A DNA stretch of 64,000 nucleotides. Source: Sphaerisporangium melleum. Lineage in GTDB: Bacteria > Actinomycetota > Actinomycetes > Streptosporangiales > Streptosporangiaceae. Location: the NCBI RefSeq assembly GCF_014646695.1, contig NZ_BMNT01000003.1, positions 173,755 through 237,754 on the forward strand, given 5' to 3'. Position 1 is the stretch's first letter; every line of letters starts with the position of its first letter. The translations under genes and the position numbers were made by a program. A model generated the notes under the pieces. That model worked only from the letters and a program-made list of their open reading frames with translations. It did not search any database and was not told where the DNA came from. Of the stretch, positions 37,314 to 46,211 are shown one piece after another.

Positions 37314-38473
37314 CAGCGCACCCGGTAGCCGGTCACCGCACGCACGACCCGCTCCCGTTCCCCCTCGGTCAGTCCGGCGTACAGCGGCAGCCGGATCAGG
37401 CGGTCGCTCACGCTCTCGGCGACCGGGCAGCCATCGGGGGCGACGCGGCCGAACCGCAGCCCCGCCACCGAGTTGTGCAGCGGCATGTAGTGGAAGTGGG
37501 CCTGCACCCCGTGCCGCGCGAGGTGCGCGATCATGCCCTCACGGCTCGCCAGGTCGGGCAGCAGCAGGTAGTAAAGGTGCGCCGCGTGGTCGCACCCGTC
37601 CGGAACGCCGGGCCGCGCCACCCCGTTCGCCGCCGCCCAGTCCGCGAGCTCCTCGTCGTAGAAGCGCCACACCTCGTGCCGCTGCCGCTGGATCTCGTCG
37701 AACGCCTCGAGCTGGGCGGTCAACTGCGCCGCCAGCAGCTCGGCGAGCATGTAGTTGGCCCCCTTCTCGATCCAGCGGTACTTGTCCACCTGGCCGCGGA
37801 AGAACTCCCGCCGGTTCGTACCGTTCTCCCGGGCGATGTCCGCCCGCCTGGCGATCTCGGCGTCCGGCAGCATCACCCCGCCGCCCTCGCCGCACTGCAC
37901 GTTCTTGGAGGCGTGGAAGCTCAGCGCGGCGAGGTTCCCGAAGGTGCCCAGCGGCCGGCCGTGGTAGGACGCGCCGAAGCCGTGCGCGTTGTCCTCGACC
38001 AGCGCCAGGTCGTACCGCTCGGCGATCTTGACGAGCCGCGTCATCTCACAGGCGACACCGCCGTAGTGCATGGCGACGATCGCCCTGGTCCGACTGGTGA
38101 TCGCGGCCTCGATCGCCTCCTCGTCGATGTTGAGGGTGTCGGGACGGCAGTCGACGAACACCGGGACGGCGCCGCGCACGGCCCACACGTTGGCCACCGC
38201 CACGAAGGTGTAGGACGGGACGAGCACCTCGTCGCCGGGCTCGACGTCGACCAGGAACGCGGCGAGGTCCAGGGCGGTGCTCCCGGAGGTGGTGAGCACC
38301 GCGTGCTCGGCCCCCGATATCTTCCTGATGAGGTCGGTCGCCTGCTCGTTGAACCGGCCGTAACCGGAGGCCCATTTGCCGTGCATGGCGGACAGCACGT
38401 ATTCGTGCTGGTTCTCCGCCACGTACGTCCGGTTGAACGGAATCGGGGTCAGCTCTGATGTGGTCACGCGCAT
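37313..38473 (-). CDS. DegT-family sugar aminotransferase, WecE/RffA-like
   Basis: 386 residues from ATG 38473; GTG 38467 is an alternative, and neither has a clear ribosome site. PLP-binding features: TTSGSTALDLAA, VEDNAHGFGA (Asp161) and SFHASKN with the Schiff-base Lys at 190. The N-terminal PIPFNRTYVAENQHEYV and the VDVEPGDEVLVPSYTFVAVA and FVDCRPDTLNIDE segments fit the ECA-type dTDP-4-amino-4,6-dideoxygalactose transaminases (WecE). Substrate would be the RmlB product dTDP-4-keto-6-deoxyglucose. Translationally coupled to the acetyltransferase. Divergent from the methyltransferase at 38731. Confidence 0.87.
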   Translation of the reverse strand: MRVTTSELTPIPFNRTYVAENQHEYVLSAMHGKWASGYGRFNEQATDLIRKISGAEHAVLTTSGSTALDLAAFLVDVEPGDEVLVPSYTFVAVANVWAVRGAVPVFVDCRPDTLNIDEEAIEAAITSRTRAIVAMHYGGVACEMTRLVKIAERYDLALVEDNAHGFGASYHGRPLGTFGNLAALSFHASKNVQCGEGGGVMLPDAEIARRADIARENGTNRREFFRGQVDKYRWIEKGANYMLAELLAAQLTAQLEAFDEIQRQRHEVWRFYDEELADWAAANGVARPGVPDGCDHAAHLYYLLLPDLASREGMIAHLARHGVQAHFHYMPLHNSVAGLRFGRVAPDGCPVAESVSDRLIRLPLYAGLTEGERERVVRAVTGYRVR

Positions 38474-38730
38474 AACGAACAGCAATCGACCGGCCGGGTC
38501 GCGATCGAACTGCCGGGCTTTGGGGTTTTCTTGCCCAAGCAGTGGAACCCTTTTCAGCCCGGCCGCCGGCGGTGCGACCGGCGGCGATGAGATATCCGGG
38601 TGAAACGGTCCGGCGGCGCGGACCGGAATGTCACCCCGTGGTCATTCTTGGGGAACCGTTCCGGCAAGGCGGCGGACGGCGGCCACGGCCGTCGTCCCTG
38701 ACCGTGTAGCCATGTCCCGGGAGGGATCGC

Positions 38731-39426
38731 ATGGAAGACACACTTCTACGACTCACGGCCACCGTCGAGGACCGGCACTGGTGGTTCCAGGAACGGCGGG
38801 CGATCATCGATCGCCATGTCCGGCGGCTCGGCCGTACGGGCAGGGCGCTGGACGTCGGCGGCGCCGGCGGCGGCAACGCGCGGGTGCTCCGGCGGCGCGG
38901 CTGGGACGTCAAGGTCGCGGACTACTCGCCGGAGGCGGTGGAGATCGCCCGGGAACGCGGCCTGGACGCGATCCACGCCGACGCGCGGGACCTGCCGTTC
39001 CCCGACGCCGGATTCGACCTCATCGTCGCCTTCGACGTGCTGGAGCACATCAAGGAGGACGACCAGGCCGCTCGCGAGCTGGCCCGGGTGCTGCGTCCCG
39101 GGGGCACCGCCCTCATCGCGGTTCCGTGCGACATGCGCCTGTGGTCGGAGCACGACGTGATCAGCGGCCATTTCCGCCGCTACACCAAACCGGAGCTGAA
39201 GGCTCTCATCGCCGGAAGCGGCCTGGTCGTCGACCGCATGTGGAGCTGGAACGTACTGCTGCGCCCGGCCGCGGCCTGGCACCGGCGCAAGCACCAGGGC
39301 AACGCCGTCGGCGAGGTGCCGCCCGTGCTGAACGCCTGCCTGCGGACGGTCATCGCGATGGAGCGCTACCTGCCGGTCGGCGCGCTGCCCGGCGTGTCCA
39401 TCATGCTGCGGGCGCACCGCCCCTGA
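38731..39426 (+). CDS. Class I SAM-dependent methyltransferase
   Basis: 231 residues; ATG 38731 follows GGGAGG. It has a class I methyltransferase core: ALDVGGAGGGNARVL (motif I), DYSPEAVEIARERGL, DLPFPDAGFDLIVAFDVLEH and LRPGGTALIAVP. The N-terminal EDRHWWFQERRAII and later SGHFRRYTKPEL are typical of a methyltransferase group seen in glycan and polyprenol loci. It could methylate a sugar or a lipid carrier. In this context a role in capping or decorating the polysaccharide is plausible. Confidence 0.88.
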   Translation: MEDTLLRLTATVEDRHWWFQERRAIIDRHVRRLGRTGRALDVGGAGGGNARVLRRRGWDVKVADYSPEAVEIARERGLDAIHADARDLPFPDAGFDLIVAFDVLEHIKEDDQAARELARVLRPGGTALIAVPCDMRLWSEHDVISGHFRRYTKPELKALIAGSGLVVDRMWSWNVLLRPAAAWHRRKHQGNAVGEVPPVLNACLRTVIAMERYLPVGALPGVSIMLRAHRP

Positions 39427-39526
39427 CGACACCCCGGCACACGGCCGGTTAAAAATGCGGCGATGACCGGGCGGGCCACGTGTCGCGGAGCCCGCCCGCG
39501 GGGTCTTGATCATCAGAATCGCGACC

Positions 39527-41884
39527 ATGGTCGATACTCCGAAACTTCACCCCTCCACCCGGCCGGGAATCCCCGGCCCGGTGGAGCAGGACCGACGGCC
39601 CGGCCGGCGGCGCCTTCCCGGACGGCCCGGCCGATGGCGGGCACCGGCCGCGCGCCTGGCCGCGCCGGCGTTCACGCTCGCCGCCACGGTGGGCATGCTG
39701 ATCGTGTTCGGCACGCCGGTCGCCGACATGGCGCTGTTCGGCCTGTACGTCGTGCTCGCCCTGGCGGTGCCCGGCACCCTGCTGGTCCGCGCGCTGTACC
39801 GGGGAACCAGGACCAGGGCCGAGGAGGTCGCGCTCGGCCTCGCCCTCGGGTACGCCGTCGAGGTCCTGACCTACCTTCCCGCGCGGGCGCTGGGCGTTCC
39901 CCGGCTGGTGCTGATCTGGCCGGTCGCCACCTACCTGGCCTTCCTGGCGATCCCGGCGCTGCGCCGGCACTGGAAGAGCGCGGCCAGGGTGCGCGCCCCG
40001 CTGTGGTGGTCGTGGTGCCTGGCGCTGACCTTCGTGTTCCTGCTGTGCTGGAGCGGCATCCCCTACTTCCGCAACAACGCGCTCACCTGGCCGCTGCTGG
40101 GGGCCGGCGGCCACGACGTCGGAATGCACCTGGCCCTGGTGGTGGAGCTCAAGCACCACTTCCCGCCGCAGTTCCCCATGACGGCCGGAGAGCCGCTGCT
40201 CTACCACTGGTTCGTCTACGCGCACATGGCGGCGGCGAGCTGGCTCACCGGCATCGAGCCGCTGGTGATGCTGTCCCGGCTGGCCATGCTGCCGATGCTG
40301 GCCGCGCTGCTGGTGCTGGTCGGGATGGCGTCCCGCCGGGTGATGGGCACCTGGCGGGGCGCTCCGGCCGTCGTCTTCGGCACGGTGCTGGTGAGCAGCC
40401 CGAGTCTCTACCTGAGCCCCACCATGGTCCTCGGCTGGGGAAGCCTGCAGGGCACCGCCTGGCGTGGTCCCGCCCAGACCTTCGGCGGGCTGCTGTTCGC
40501 CGCCCTGATGATCCCGCTGCTGGAGGTGCTCACCCACCGCGCACCGCGCCGGCTCGGCCCCTGGCTGCTCATCGGCGTGCTGATGGTGACGATCATGGGT
40601 GGCAAGGCCGTGTACCTGCCGGTGCTGCTGGCGGGGACGGTCGCGGTGATCCTGGTACGGCTCTACTCCGGACGGCGGCCGTTGTGGCCGGCGGTCACGG
40701 TCGCCGCGGTGTGCGCCGCCTGCCTGGTCTTCGCGCAGACCGTCCTGTTCGGCATGGCCCGGCAGGGCATGCTCCTGATGCCGTGGGGCACCATGCAGGA
40801 ACGGTGGGCGTCGCTCACCGGCCGGCCGATGACCGAGGCCCCCTTCGCGCAGGTGCTCGGCCTCGCGGTGGTGTTCGTGCTGTCCCTCGCGGTGCTATGG
40901 TGCGGCGTCGTCGCGCTGCTGCGCGACCGGCGCACGGCCGCGCGGCCGGCGGTGGTGTTCATCCTGGGCATGGCACTCGCCGGGCACGCGGTCACGATCG
41001 TGTTCACCCACCCCGGGTACAGCAACTTCCTGTTCTCCTGGGCCGCCTACCCGTACCTGGTGATCCTCGCGGTGCACGGCACCATGCGCTCGCTGCGCCG
41101 CGCCCGGGTCTCCGCCAGGGCGGCCGCCTTCGCCGCCGGCGGCGCGGTGGCGACCGTCTGCGTCATCGCGGTCGGCTGGGGGGTCACCATCCCGCTTCCC
41201 CCCGGCAGGTCACCGGCCGTGCTGTGGCTGCCGTACCTCACGCTGGCGATCGTGGCCGGCGTGGCCGCAGTGATCATGGCCCGCACCCTCGGCCGGGCCC
41301 GCGCCGCGGCCCTGATGGTGACCGGATGCACCGCCGTCGCCCTGCTGGCGTGCGGCTACGCCCGAGTGCTCTGGTTTCCCGGCAAGGTCGCCGCGCGGGG
41401 CATCGAGCTGGTCGGCCGCGGCATGGACAGCGAGCTGGCGTCGGTGCCGGCCGGCACCCTGGACGCGGCGCGGTGGCTGCGCGCGCACTCCACCCCGGAT
41501 GATCTGGTGGCCACCAACAACCACTGCCGGCCGGGACTGGATCCGTGCTACCCCGGGCAGTTCCTGGGCGCCGCGCTGACCGAGCGGCGCATGCTCGTCG
41601 AAGGGTGGTCCACCAGCCAGAAGACCAACGACTCCTGGCGTCCCGAGCAGGGCTTTCTGCACCTGCCGTTCTGGGACCCCGAGCGGCTGCGCGACAACGA
41701 CACGGCCATCAACCGGCCGACGGCGGCGGCGGTCGCGCGGCTGCGCGACCGCTACCACGTGCGCTGGCTGCTGGCCGACCGGCTGCTGGTGGTGCCCGGC
41801 ACCGACCTCGGCCGGTTCGCGACCCTGATGTACCGCTCCGGCGACTACGACGTCTACCGGATCCCGGACCGCTCAGGCGGCTGA
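39527..41884 (+). CDS. Large membrane protein, candidate GT-C-type glycosyltransferase (paralog 2)
   Basis: 785 residues from ATG 39527; TTG 39506 is an alternative. Same architecture as the 32773 gene: about 12-14 membrane segments, the ELKHHFPPQFP and LLYHWFVYAHMAAASW loop, and a soluble C-terminal domain (PDDLVATNNHC, ALTERRMLVEGW, FWDPERLRDND, RYHVRWLLAD). The two were most likely produced by duplication and have diverged. It ends 8 bases before the rmlB stop. Proposed role: extracytoplasmic sugar transfer or polymer modification. That role is inferred, not shown. Confidence 0.75.
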   Translation: MVDTPKLHPSTRPGIPGPVEQDRRPGRRRLPGRPGRWRAPAARLAAPAFTLAATVGMLIVFGTPVADMALFGLYVVLALAVPGTLLVRALYRGTRTRAEEVALGLALGYAVEVLTYLPARALGVPRLVLIWPVATYLAFLAIPALRRHWKSAARVRAPLWWSWCLALTFVFLLCWSGIPYFRNNALTWPLLGAGGHDVGMHLALVVELKHHFPPQFPMTAGEPLLYHWFVYAHMAAASWLTGIEPLVMLSRLAMLPMLAALLVLVGMASRRVMGTWRGAPAVVFGTVLVSSPSLYLSPTMVLGWGSLQGTAWRGPAQTFGGLLFAALMIPLLEVLTHRAPRRLGPWLLIGVLMVTIMGGKAVYLPVLLAGTVAVILVRLYSGRRPLWPAVTVAAVCAACLVFAQTVLFGMARQGMLLMPWGTMQERWASLTGRPMTEAPFAQVLGLAVVFVLSLAVLWCGVVALLRDRRTAARPAVVFILGMALAGHAVTIVFTHPGYSNFLFSWAAYPYLVILAVHGTMRSLRRARVSARAAAFAAGGAVATVCVIAVGWGVTIPLPPGRSPAVLWLPYLTLAIVAGVAAVIMARTLGRARAAALMVTGCTAVALLACGYARVLWFPGKVAARGIELVGRGMDSELASVPAGTLDAARWLRAHSTPDDLVATNNHCRPGLDPCYPGQFLGAALTERRMLVEGWSTSQKTNDSWRPEQGFLHLPFWDPERLRDNDTAINRPTAAAVARLRDRYHVRWLLADRLLVVPGTDLGRFATLMYRSGDYDVYRIPDRSGG

Positions 41885-41892
41885 GGAGGACG

Positions 41893-42873
41893 TCATCCCC
41901 CCGGCGTCCCCCTCAGCGGGCGCCACCACTCCTGGTGGTCGCGGTACCAGCGGACCACCTCGGCGAGCCCGCGCTCGAAGGGCACCGCCGGCTCGTAACC
42001 GAGCGATCTGATCTTGCGGTCGTCCACGGCGTAGCGGCGGTCGTGCCCGGGCCGGTCCGGAACGTGTTCCACCATCTCCCAGCCGGCGCCGAGCGCGGCG
42101 AGCAGCCGTTCGGTGAGCTCCCGGTTGGTCAGCTCGACGCCGCCGCCGATGTTGTACACCTCACCGGCGCTCCCCTTGTCCAGCACGAGCTGGATCCCCC
42201 GGCAGTGGTCGTCGACGTGCAGCCACTCCCGCACGTTGAGCCCGTCCCCGTACAGCGGCACCTTCCGGCCGTCCAGCAGGTTGGTCACGAACAGCGGGAT
42301 GACCTTCTCCGGGTACTGGTAAGGGCCGTAGTTGTTGGAGCACCGGGTCACCCGGACGTCCAGCCCGTAGGTCCGGTGGTAGGCCCGGCACATCAGGTCC
42401 GCCCCGGCCTTGGCCGCCGAGTAGGGCGAGTTGGGTTCGAGCGGCTCCCGCTCGGTCCAGGCCCCCTCGGCCACCGAGCCGTACACCTCGTCGGTGGACA
42501 CCTGCACGAACCTGCGGACCTGCGCGTCCAGGGCGGCCTGCAGCAGCCGCTGGGTGCCGAGCACGTTGGTGGTGGCGAAGTCGCCCGCCCCGGAGATGGA
42601 CCGGTCGACGTGCGTCTCGGCGGCGAAGTTCAGCACCACGTCGTGGCCGGGGACCACCCGCGCCAGCAGCGCCGCGTCGGTGACGTCGCCGTGGACGAAG
42701 GCGTACCGGGGGTGGCCCTCCACCGGCCGCAGGTTGGCCGGGTTCCCGGCGTAGGTGAGCTTGTCCAGGACCGTCACCTGGGCGTCCTCGTACCCGGGGT
42801 AGCACCCGGCGAGGAGCGAGCGGGCGTAGTGCGACCCGATGAACCCGGCGGCGCCGGTGACCAGGACCCTCAT
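41893..42873 (-). CDS. rmlB: dTDP-glucose 4,6-dehydratase
   Basis: 326 residues from ATG 42873 (MRVLVTGAAGFIGSHYARSL); longer readings are shadows of rmlA. GAAGFIGS binds NAD. FVQVSTDEVYGS carries the Thr-Asp-Glu catalytic set, and YSAAKAGAD holds the Tyr-Lys pair. RCSNNYGPYQYPEKVIPLF is diagnostic of RmlB. It converts dTDP-glucose to dTDP-4-keto-6-deoxyglucose. Its ATG overlaps the rmlA stop (ATGA), so the pair is coupled. No rmlC or rmlD is in the window, which fits the product going to the WecE-like aminotransferase rather than to rhamnose. Confidence 0.95.
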   Translation of the reverse strand: MRVLVTGAAGFIGSHYARSLLAGCYPGYEDAQVTVLDKLTYAGNPANLRPVEGHPRYAFVHGDVTDAALLARVVPGHDVVLNFAAETHVDRSISGAGDFATTNVLGTQRLLQAALDAQVRRFVQVSTDEVYGSVAEGAWTEREPLEPNSPYSAAKAGADLMCRAYHRTYGLDVRVTRCSNNYGPYQYPEKVIPLFVTNLLDGRKVPLYGDGLNVREWLHVDDHCRGIQLVLDKGSAGEVYNIGGGVELTNRELTERLLAALGAGWEMVEHVPDRPGHDRRYAVDDRKIRSLGYEPAVPFERGLAEVVRWYRDHQEWWRPLRGTPGG

Positions 42874-43937
42874 GCCTTCACCTGTATCTTGCTGTGGTCG
42901 CCAATCATGAGCTCGTGGGTGTTGGACACACCCGCGGCCCGGCTCACCTCGACGTTGCGGCCGATGAGCGAGTGCGCGATCCGCGAGACGCCCTCCACCC
43001 GCGAGTCGTCCAGCACGATCGAGTACTCGATCTCGGCGTTGCGCAGGACGCACCTCGGGCCGATGGAGGTGAAGGGCCCGACGTACGACGATGTGATCTT
43101 GGCGTCGGCCCCCACGACGATCGGGCCGCGCAGCACGGAGTTCTCCACCACCGCGCCCCGTTCCAGCACGACCCGCCCGGTGACCTCGCTCATCTGGTCG
43201 ACGGTGCCCGCGACGTCGGGCTCGACCCGCTCCAGCACCATGCGGTTGCACTCCAGGATGTCCTGCAGCCGCCCGGTGTCCTTCCAGTAGCCCTCGACCA
43301 GGTGCGAGTGGACCTGGTACCCGTGCTCGACCAGCCACTGGATCGCGTCGGTGATCTCCAGTTCCCCGCGCGCGGACGGCCTGATCGCCGCGACCGCCTC
43401 GTGGACGGCCGGGGAGAAGGTGTACACCCCCACGATGGCCAGGTCACTGGCCGGGAACTCCGGCTTCTCCTGCAGCCGCAGGATCTCCCCGCCGGGCCCG
43501 ATCTCCGCGACCCCGTAGTACTGCGGCTCGGCGACCCTGGTGAGCAGGATCTGCGCGTCGTAGCCGCCCCGCTCGAACGAGCTCACCAGGCCGCTGATCC
43601 CGCCGACCAGGAAGTTGTCGCCGAGGTACATCACGAACGGGTCGCCCGCCAGGAACTCGCGGGCGATCAGGACGCAGTGGGCCAGCCCCAGGGGGGCCTC
43701 CTGGGGAATATAGGTCACCTCAAGCCCGAACCGCGAGCCGTCCCCCACCGCCTCCCGGACCTCGTGACCGGTGTCACCGGTGATGATCCCCACGCTGGTG
43801 ATGCCCGCCTCGCGGATCGCCTCCAGCCCGTAGTAGAGGACCGGCTTGTTGGCGACCGGCACCAGCTGTTTCGCCGAGGTGTGGGTCAGCGGGCGCAACC
43901 TCGTTCCACGGCCGCCCGCGAGCACAAGTGCCTTCAT
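42870..43937 (-). CDS. rmlA: Glucose-1-phosphate thymidylyltransferase, long form
   Basis: 355 residues. LAGGRGTRLRPLTHTSAKQL is the nucleotidyltransferase signature; GDTGHEV, MYLGDNFL and EKPEFPASDLAIVGVY follow. The C-terminal 100 residues form a left-handed beta-helix (GRVVLERGAVVENSVLRGPI). This is the 'long' RmlA class, also found in antibiotic sugar clusters. It makes dTDP-glucose from glucose-1-phosphate and dTTP. First gene of a minus-strand rmlAB pair, divergent from the sulfotransferase. Confidence 0.95.
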   Translation of the reverse strand: MKALVLAGGRGTRLRPLTHTSAKQLVPVANKPVLYYGLEAIREAGITSVGIITGDTGHEVREAVGDGSRFGLEVTYIPQEAPLGLAHCVLIAREFLAGDPFVMYLGDNFLVGGISGLVSSFERGGYDAQILLTRVAEPQYYGVAEIGPGGEILRLQEKPEFPASDLAIVGVYTFSPAVHEAVAAIRPSARGELEITDAIQWLVEHGYQVHSHLVEGYWKDTGRLQDILECNRMVLERVEPDVAGTVDQMSEVTGRVVLERGAVVENSVLRGPIVVGADAKITSSYVGPFTSIGPRCVLRNAEIEYSIVLDDSRVEGVSRIAHSLIGRNVEVSRAAGVSNTHELMIGDHSKIQVKA

Positions 43938-44248
43938 GCAGAGAGTCCTTTCCGCGGGACACGACCCGGCGGTGGCCGGTCAGGCCGGCCACGGTCCACG
44001 CCGGGGGTGGATCGGCGGCCCGTTCCCGCTCGCCTTTCGCCGCCGCGCGAGGGAAACGCTGACACACCCGGCGGGCGCGGCCGTGACACCACCGGTCAAC
44101 GCGCCCTATGAATAGGGTCGCGACTCGACAAGCACGCTGGACGTGCCCGGGGGACCCGCGCGGGCCGGTGTACACGTTTCCCTGGTGATGTGAGTCCATC
44201 GGCGAGGCCGCATCGCGCGCATCCCGCAGCGGAACCTGGAGGCACCAG
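43938..44248. other. Divergent promoter region, rmlA and sulfotransferase
   Basis: 311 bases. It holds an 8-bp stem GTGGCCGG / CCGGCCAC (43972-43992) in the rmlA leader, and a small CCCTAT-GA-ATAGGG dyad (44104-44117). GGAGG precedes the sulfotransferase ATG. I see no gene. Confidence 0.5.
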
Positions 44249-45199
44249 ATGGACCATTCCCCGGTCGCCACGATGAGCCGCCCCGGAGCGCCCCACAGGC
44301 CGGCGAGTGGAGAGCCGGAACTGGGCTTCGTGCTGGGCACCGGGCGCTGTGGTTCCACGCTCCTGTACGACGTGCTGGCCCGGCACCCCGGCGTGGGCTT
44401 CCCCACCAACCTGGACGACCGCCTGCCGGGGGTGCCGCCGCGGGTGCGGCGGCTGGCCGCGGCGGTGTACCGCAGGTGCCCTCCGGAGTTCCCGCGCAGG
44501 CGGGTGCGGCCGAGCGAGGTGCAGGCGGCGCTCGCCCGTGAGGTGTCCCCCGCGATCGTCGACCCGTTCCGGGAACTCGTCGCCGCCGACGCCTCACCGT
44601 GGCTGGCCCGGCGGCTCACGGCCTTCTACCGGCGCCGGGCGGCGGACCAGGCGGTGACGCGGTACGTGCACAAGTTCACCGGGTGGCCGCGCGCCGGTCT
44701 CCTGCACGAGGTCTTCCCGCAGGCCCGCTTCGTGCACATCGTGCGGGACGGCCGCGCGGTGGTGAACTCCTGGCTGCAGATGTGGTGGTGGCGGGGCCAC
44801 CTCGGGCCCTCCGGCTGGCACTACGGCCCGCTGCCCCCGGCGTACGCGCGGGAGTGGGAGCGCGAGGGCCACTCCCTGGTGCACCTGGCCGCGATCGGGT
44901 GGAAGCTGCTCATGGACGCCTATGACGCGGCCGCGGCGAGCGTTCCCCCGCACCTGTGGCTGGAGGTGCGCTACGAGGACCTGGTCGCCGACCCGCGCGA
45001 ACGGTTCGGCGAGATCCTGGACTTCCTCGGCCTGCCCTGGTCGCCCGCCTTCGAGCGCGGCTTCGCCCGGCACGCCTTCCGTACCGGGCGGGTCGACGCG
45101 TTCCGCCGCGACCTCACCCCCGGCCAGATCGCGCTGCTGAACCGGTCCCTCGGCGCGCACCTCGCCGCGCGCGGCTACGCCCCCGACCGCGATGGCTGA
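44249..45199 (+). CDS. Sulfotransferase family protein
   Basis: 316 residues; GGAGG lies 6 bases before ATG 44249. FVLGTGRCGSTLLYDVL (residues about 27-43) is the 5'-phosphosulfate loop that binds PAPS. FVHIVRDGRAVVNSW is the 3'-phosphate-binding segment. The later RYEDLVADPRERFGEILDFL is a standard sulfotransferase tail. It would transfer sulfate from PAPS to a carbohydrate hydroxyl or amine. Neighbouring genes suggest a glycan substrate. Its stop overlaps the deacetylase start by 8 bases. No PAPS-synthesis genes are in the window. Confidence 0.88.
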   Translation: MDHSPVATMSRPGAPHRPASGEPELGFVLGTGRCGSTLLYDVLARHPGVGFPTNLDDRLPGVPPRVRRLAAAVYRRCPPEFPRRRVRPSEVQAALAREVSPAIVDPFRELVAADASPWLARRLTAFYRRRAADQAVTRYVHKFTGWPRAGLLHEVFPQARFVHIVRDGRAVVNSWLQMWWWRGHLGPSGWHYGPLPPAYAREWEREGHSLVHLAAIGWKLLMDAYDAAAASVPPHLWLEVRYEDLVADPRERFGEILDFLGLPWSPAFERGFARHAFRTGRVDAFRRDLTPGQIALLNRSLGAHLAARGYAPDRDG

Positions 45200-46211
45200 C
45201 CGGCCCGCGGCGCCGGACGCCGCACGCCCGTCCTTCGTCATCACCATCGACGTCGAGGCGGACGACGCGTGGCGCGGCTCAGGCCCGGTCACCACGCGCA
45301 ACGCGGCCTTCCTGCCGCGGTTCCAGGAGCTGTGCGAGCGGTACGGGCTGCGGCCCACCTACCTGGTCGACTGGGCGATGGCGCGCAGCCCGCTGTTCCA
45401 GCGGTTCGGGCACGGCGTGCTGGAGCGGGGCACGGCCGAGCTCGGCATGCACCTGCACGCGTGGACGACCCCGCCGCTCGTGCCGCTCACGGCCGACGAC
45501 CACCGGTACAAGCCGTTCCTGCTGGAGTACCCGCGGGAGGTGATGGCCGCGAAGATCGAGACCGCGACCACCGTGCTGTCGGAGACCTTCGGCGTCACCC
45601 CGGTGAGCCACCGGGCGGGCCGGTGGATGCTGGACGAGCGGTACGCGCGGCTGCTGATCGAGCACGGCTACCTGGTGGACTGCTCGGTCACCCCGCACGT
45701 CTCGTGGCGGGGCTGCTCCGGCGCGCCCGGCGGGCGCGGCCCGCGGGACTACACCTTCTTCCCCGAGAACCCGTACTTCGTCGACCCGCGTGACATCGCC
45801 GCACCGGGTGACCCGCCGCTGCTGGAGGTGCCGATGACCATCGCGCGCCGCACGCGTCCACCGGCCGCCGAGCGGGTGATCGCCGCGCTGCCGCGCACCG
45901 GCCTGCCGCGGCGGGTGGCGGCCCGGCTGCTGCCCGAGGTGAGCTGGATGCGGCCGAACGGGCGCAACCGGCGGGCGATGGCCGCCCTCGCCGGCGAGGC
46001 GCTGCGGTCCGGCCGCGACCATGTGGAGTTCATGCTGCACTCCTCGGAGCTGATGCCCGGCGGCAGTCCGTACTTCCGTACCCGGCGCGGTGTGGAGGCG
46101 CTCTATCGGGACATGGAGCACCTGTTCGCCTTCGTGGCCGGCCGTTTCCAGGGGCGCACGCTGGCCGAGTACCGCGCCCGGTTCACCGCGCTCGCCGGAC
46201 GCGCCGGGTGA
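45192..46211 (+). CDS. NodB-like polysaccharide deacetylase family protein
   Basis: 339 residues from ATG 45192. SFVITIDVEADDAWRG supplies the metal-binding Asp and catalytic Asp region, GMHLHAW the His pair, and PVSHRAGRWMLD the conserved Arg motif. The C-terminal HVEFMLHSSELMPGG resembles the late His motif of this class. It would remove N-acetyl groups from GlcNAc-type residues. No signal peptide is visible, so it may act on a cytoplasmic lipid-linked intermediate. Overlaps the genes on both sides (8 and 4 bases), so the three are tightly coupled. Confidence 0.87.
   Translation: MADRPAAPDAARPSFVITIDVEADDAWRGSGPVTTRNAAFLPRFQELCERYGLRPTYLVDWAMARSPLFQRFGHGVLERGTAELGMHLHAWTTPPLVPLTADDHRYKPFLLEYPREVMAAKIETATTVLSETFGVTPVSHRAGRWMLDERYARLLIEHGYLVDCSVTPHVSWRGCSGAPGGRGPRDYTFFPENPYFVDPRDIAAPGDPPLLEVPMTIARRTRPPAAERVIAALPRTGLPRRVAARLLPEVSWMRPNGRNRRAMAALAGEALRSGRDHVEFMLHSSELMPGGSPYFRTRRGVEALYRDMEHLFAFVAGRFQGRTLAEYRARFTALAGRAG

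Noticed and set aside
41893..43338. Long form of RmlB starting at 43338
   Set aside because: The extra N-terminus is an antisense-like shadow of rmlA; ATG 42873 fits the family and overlaps the rmlA stop.
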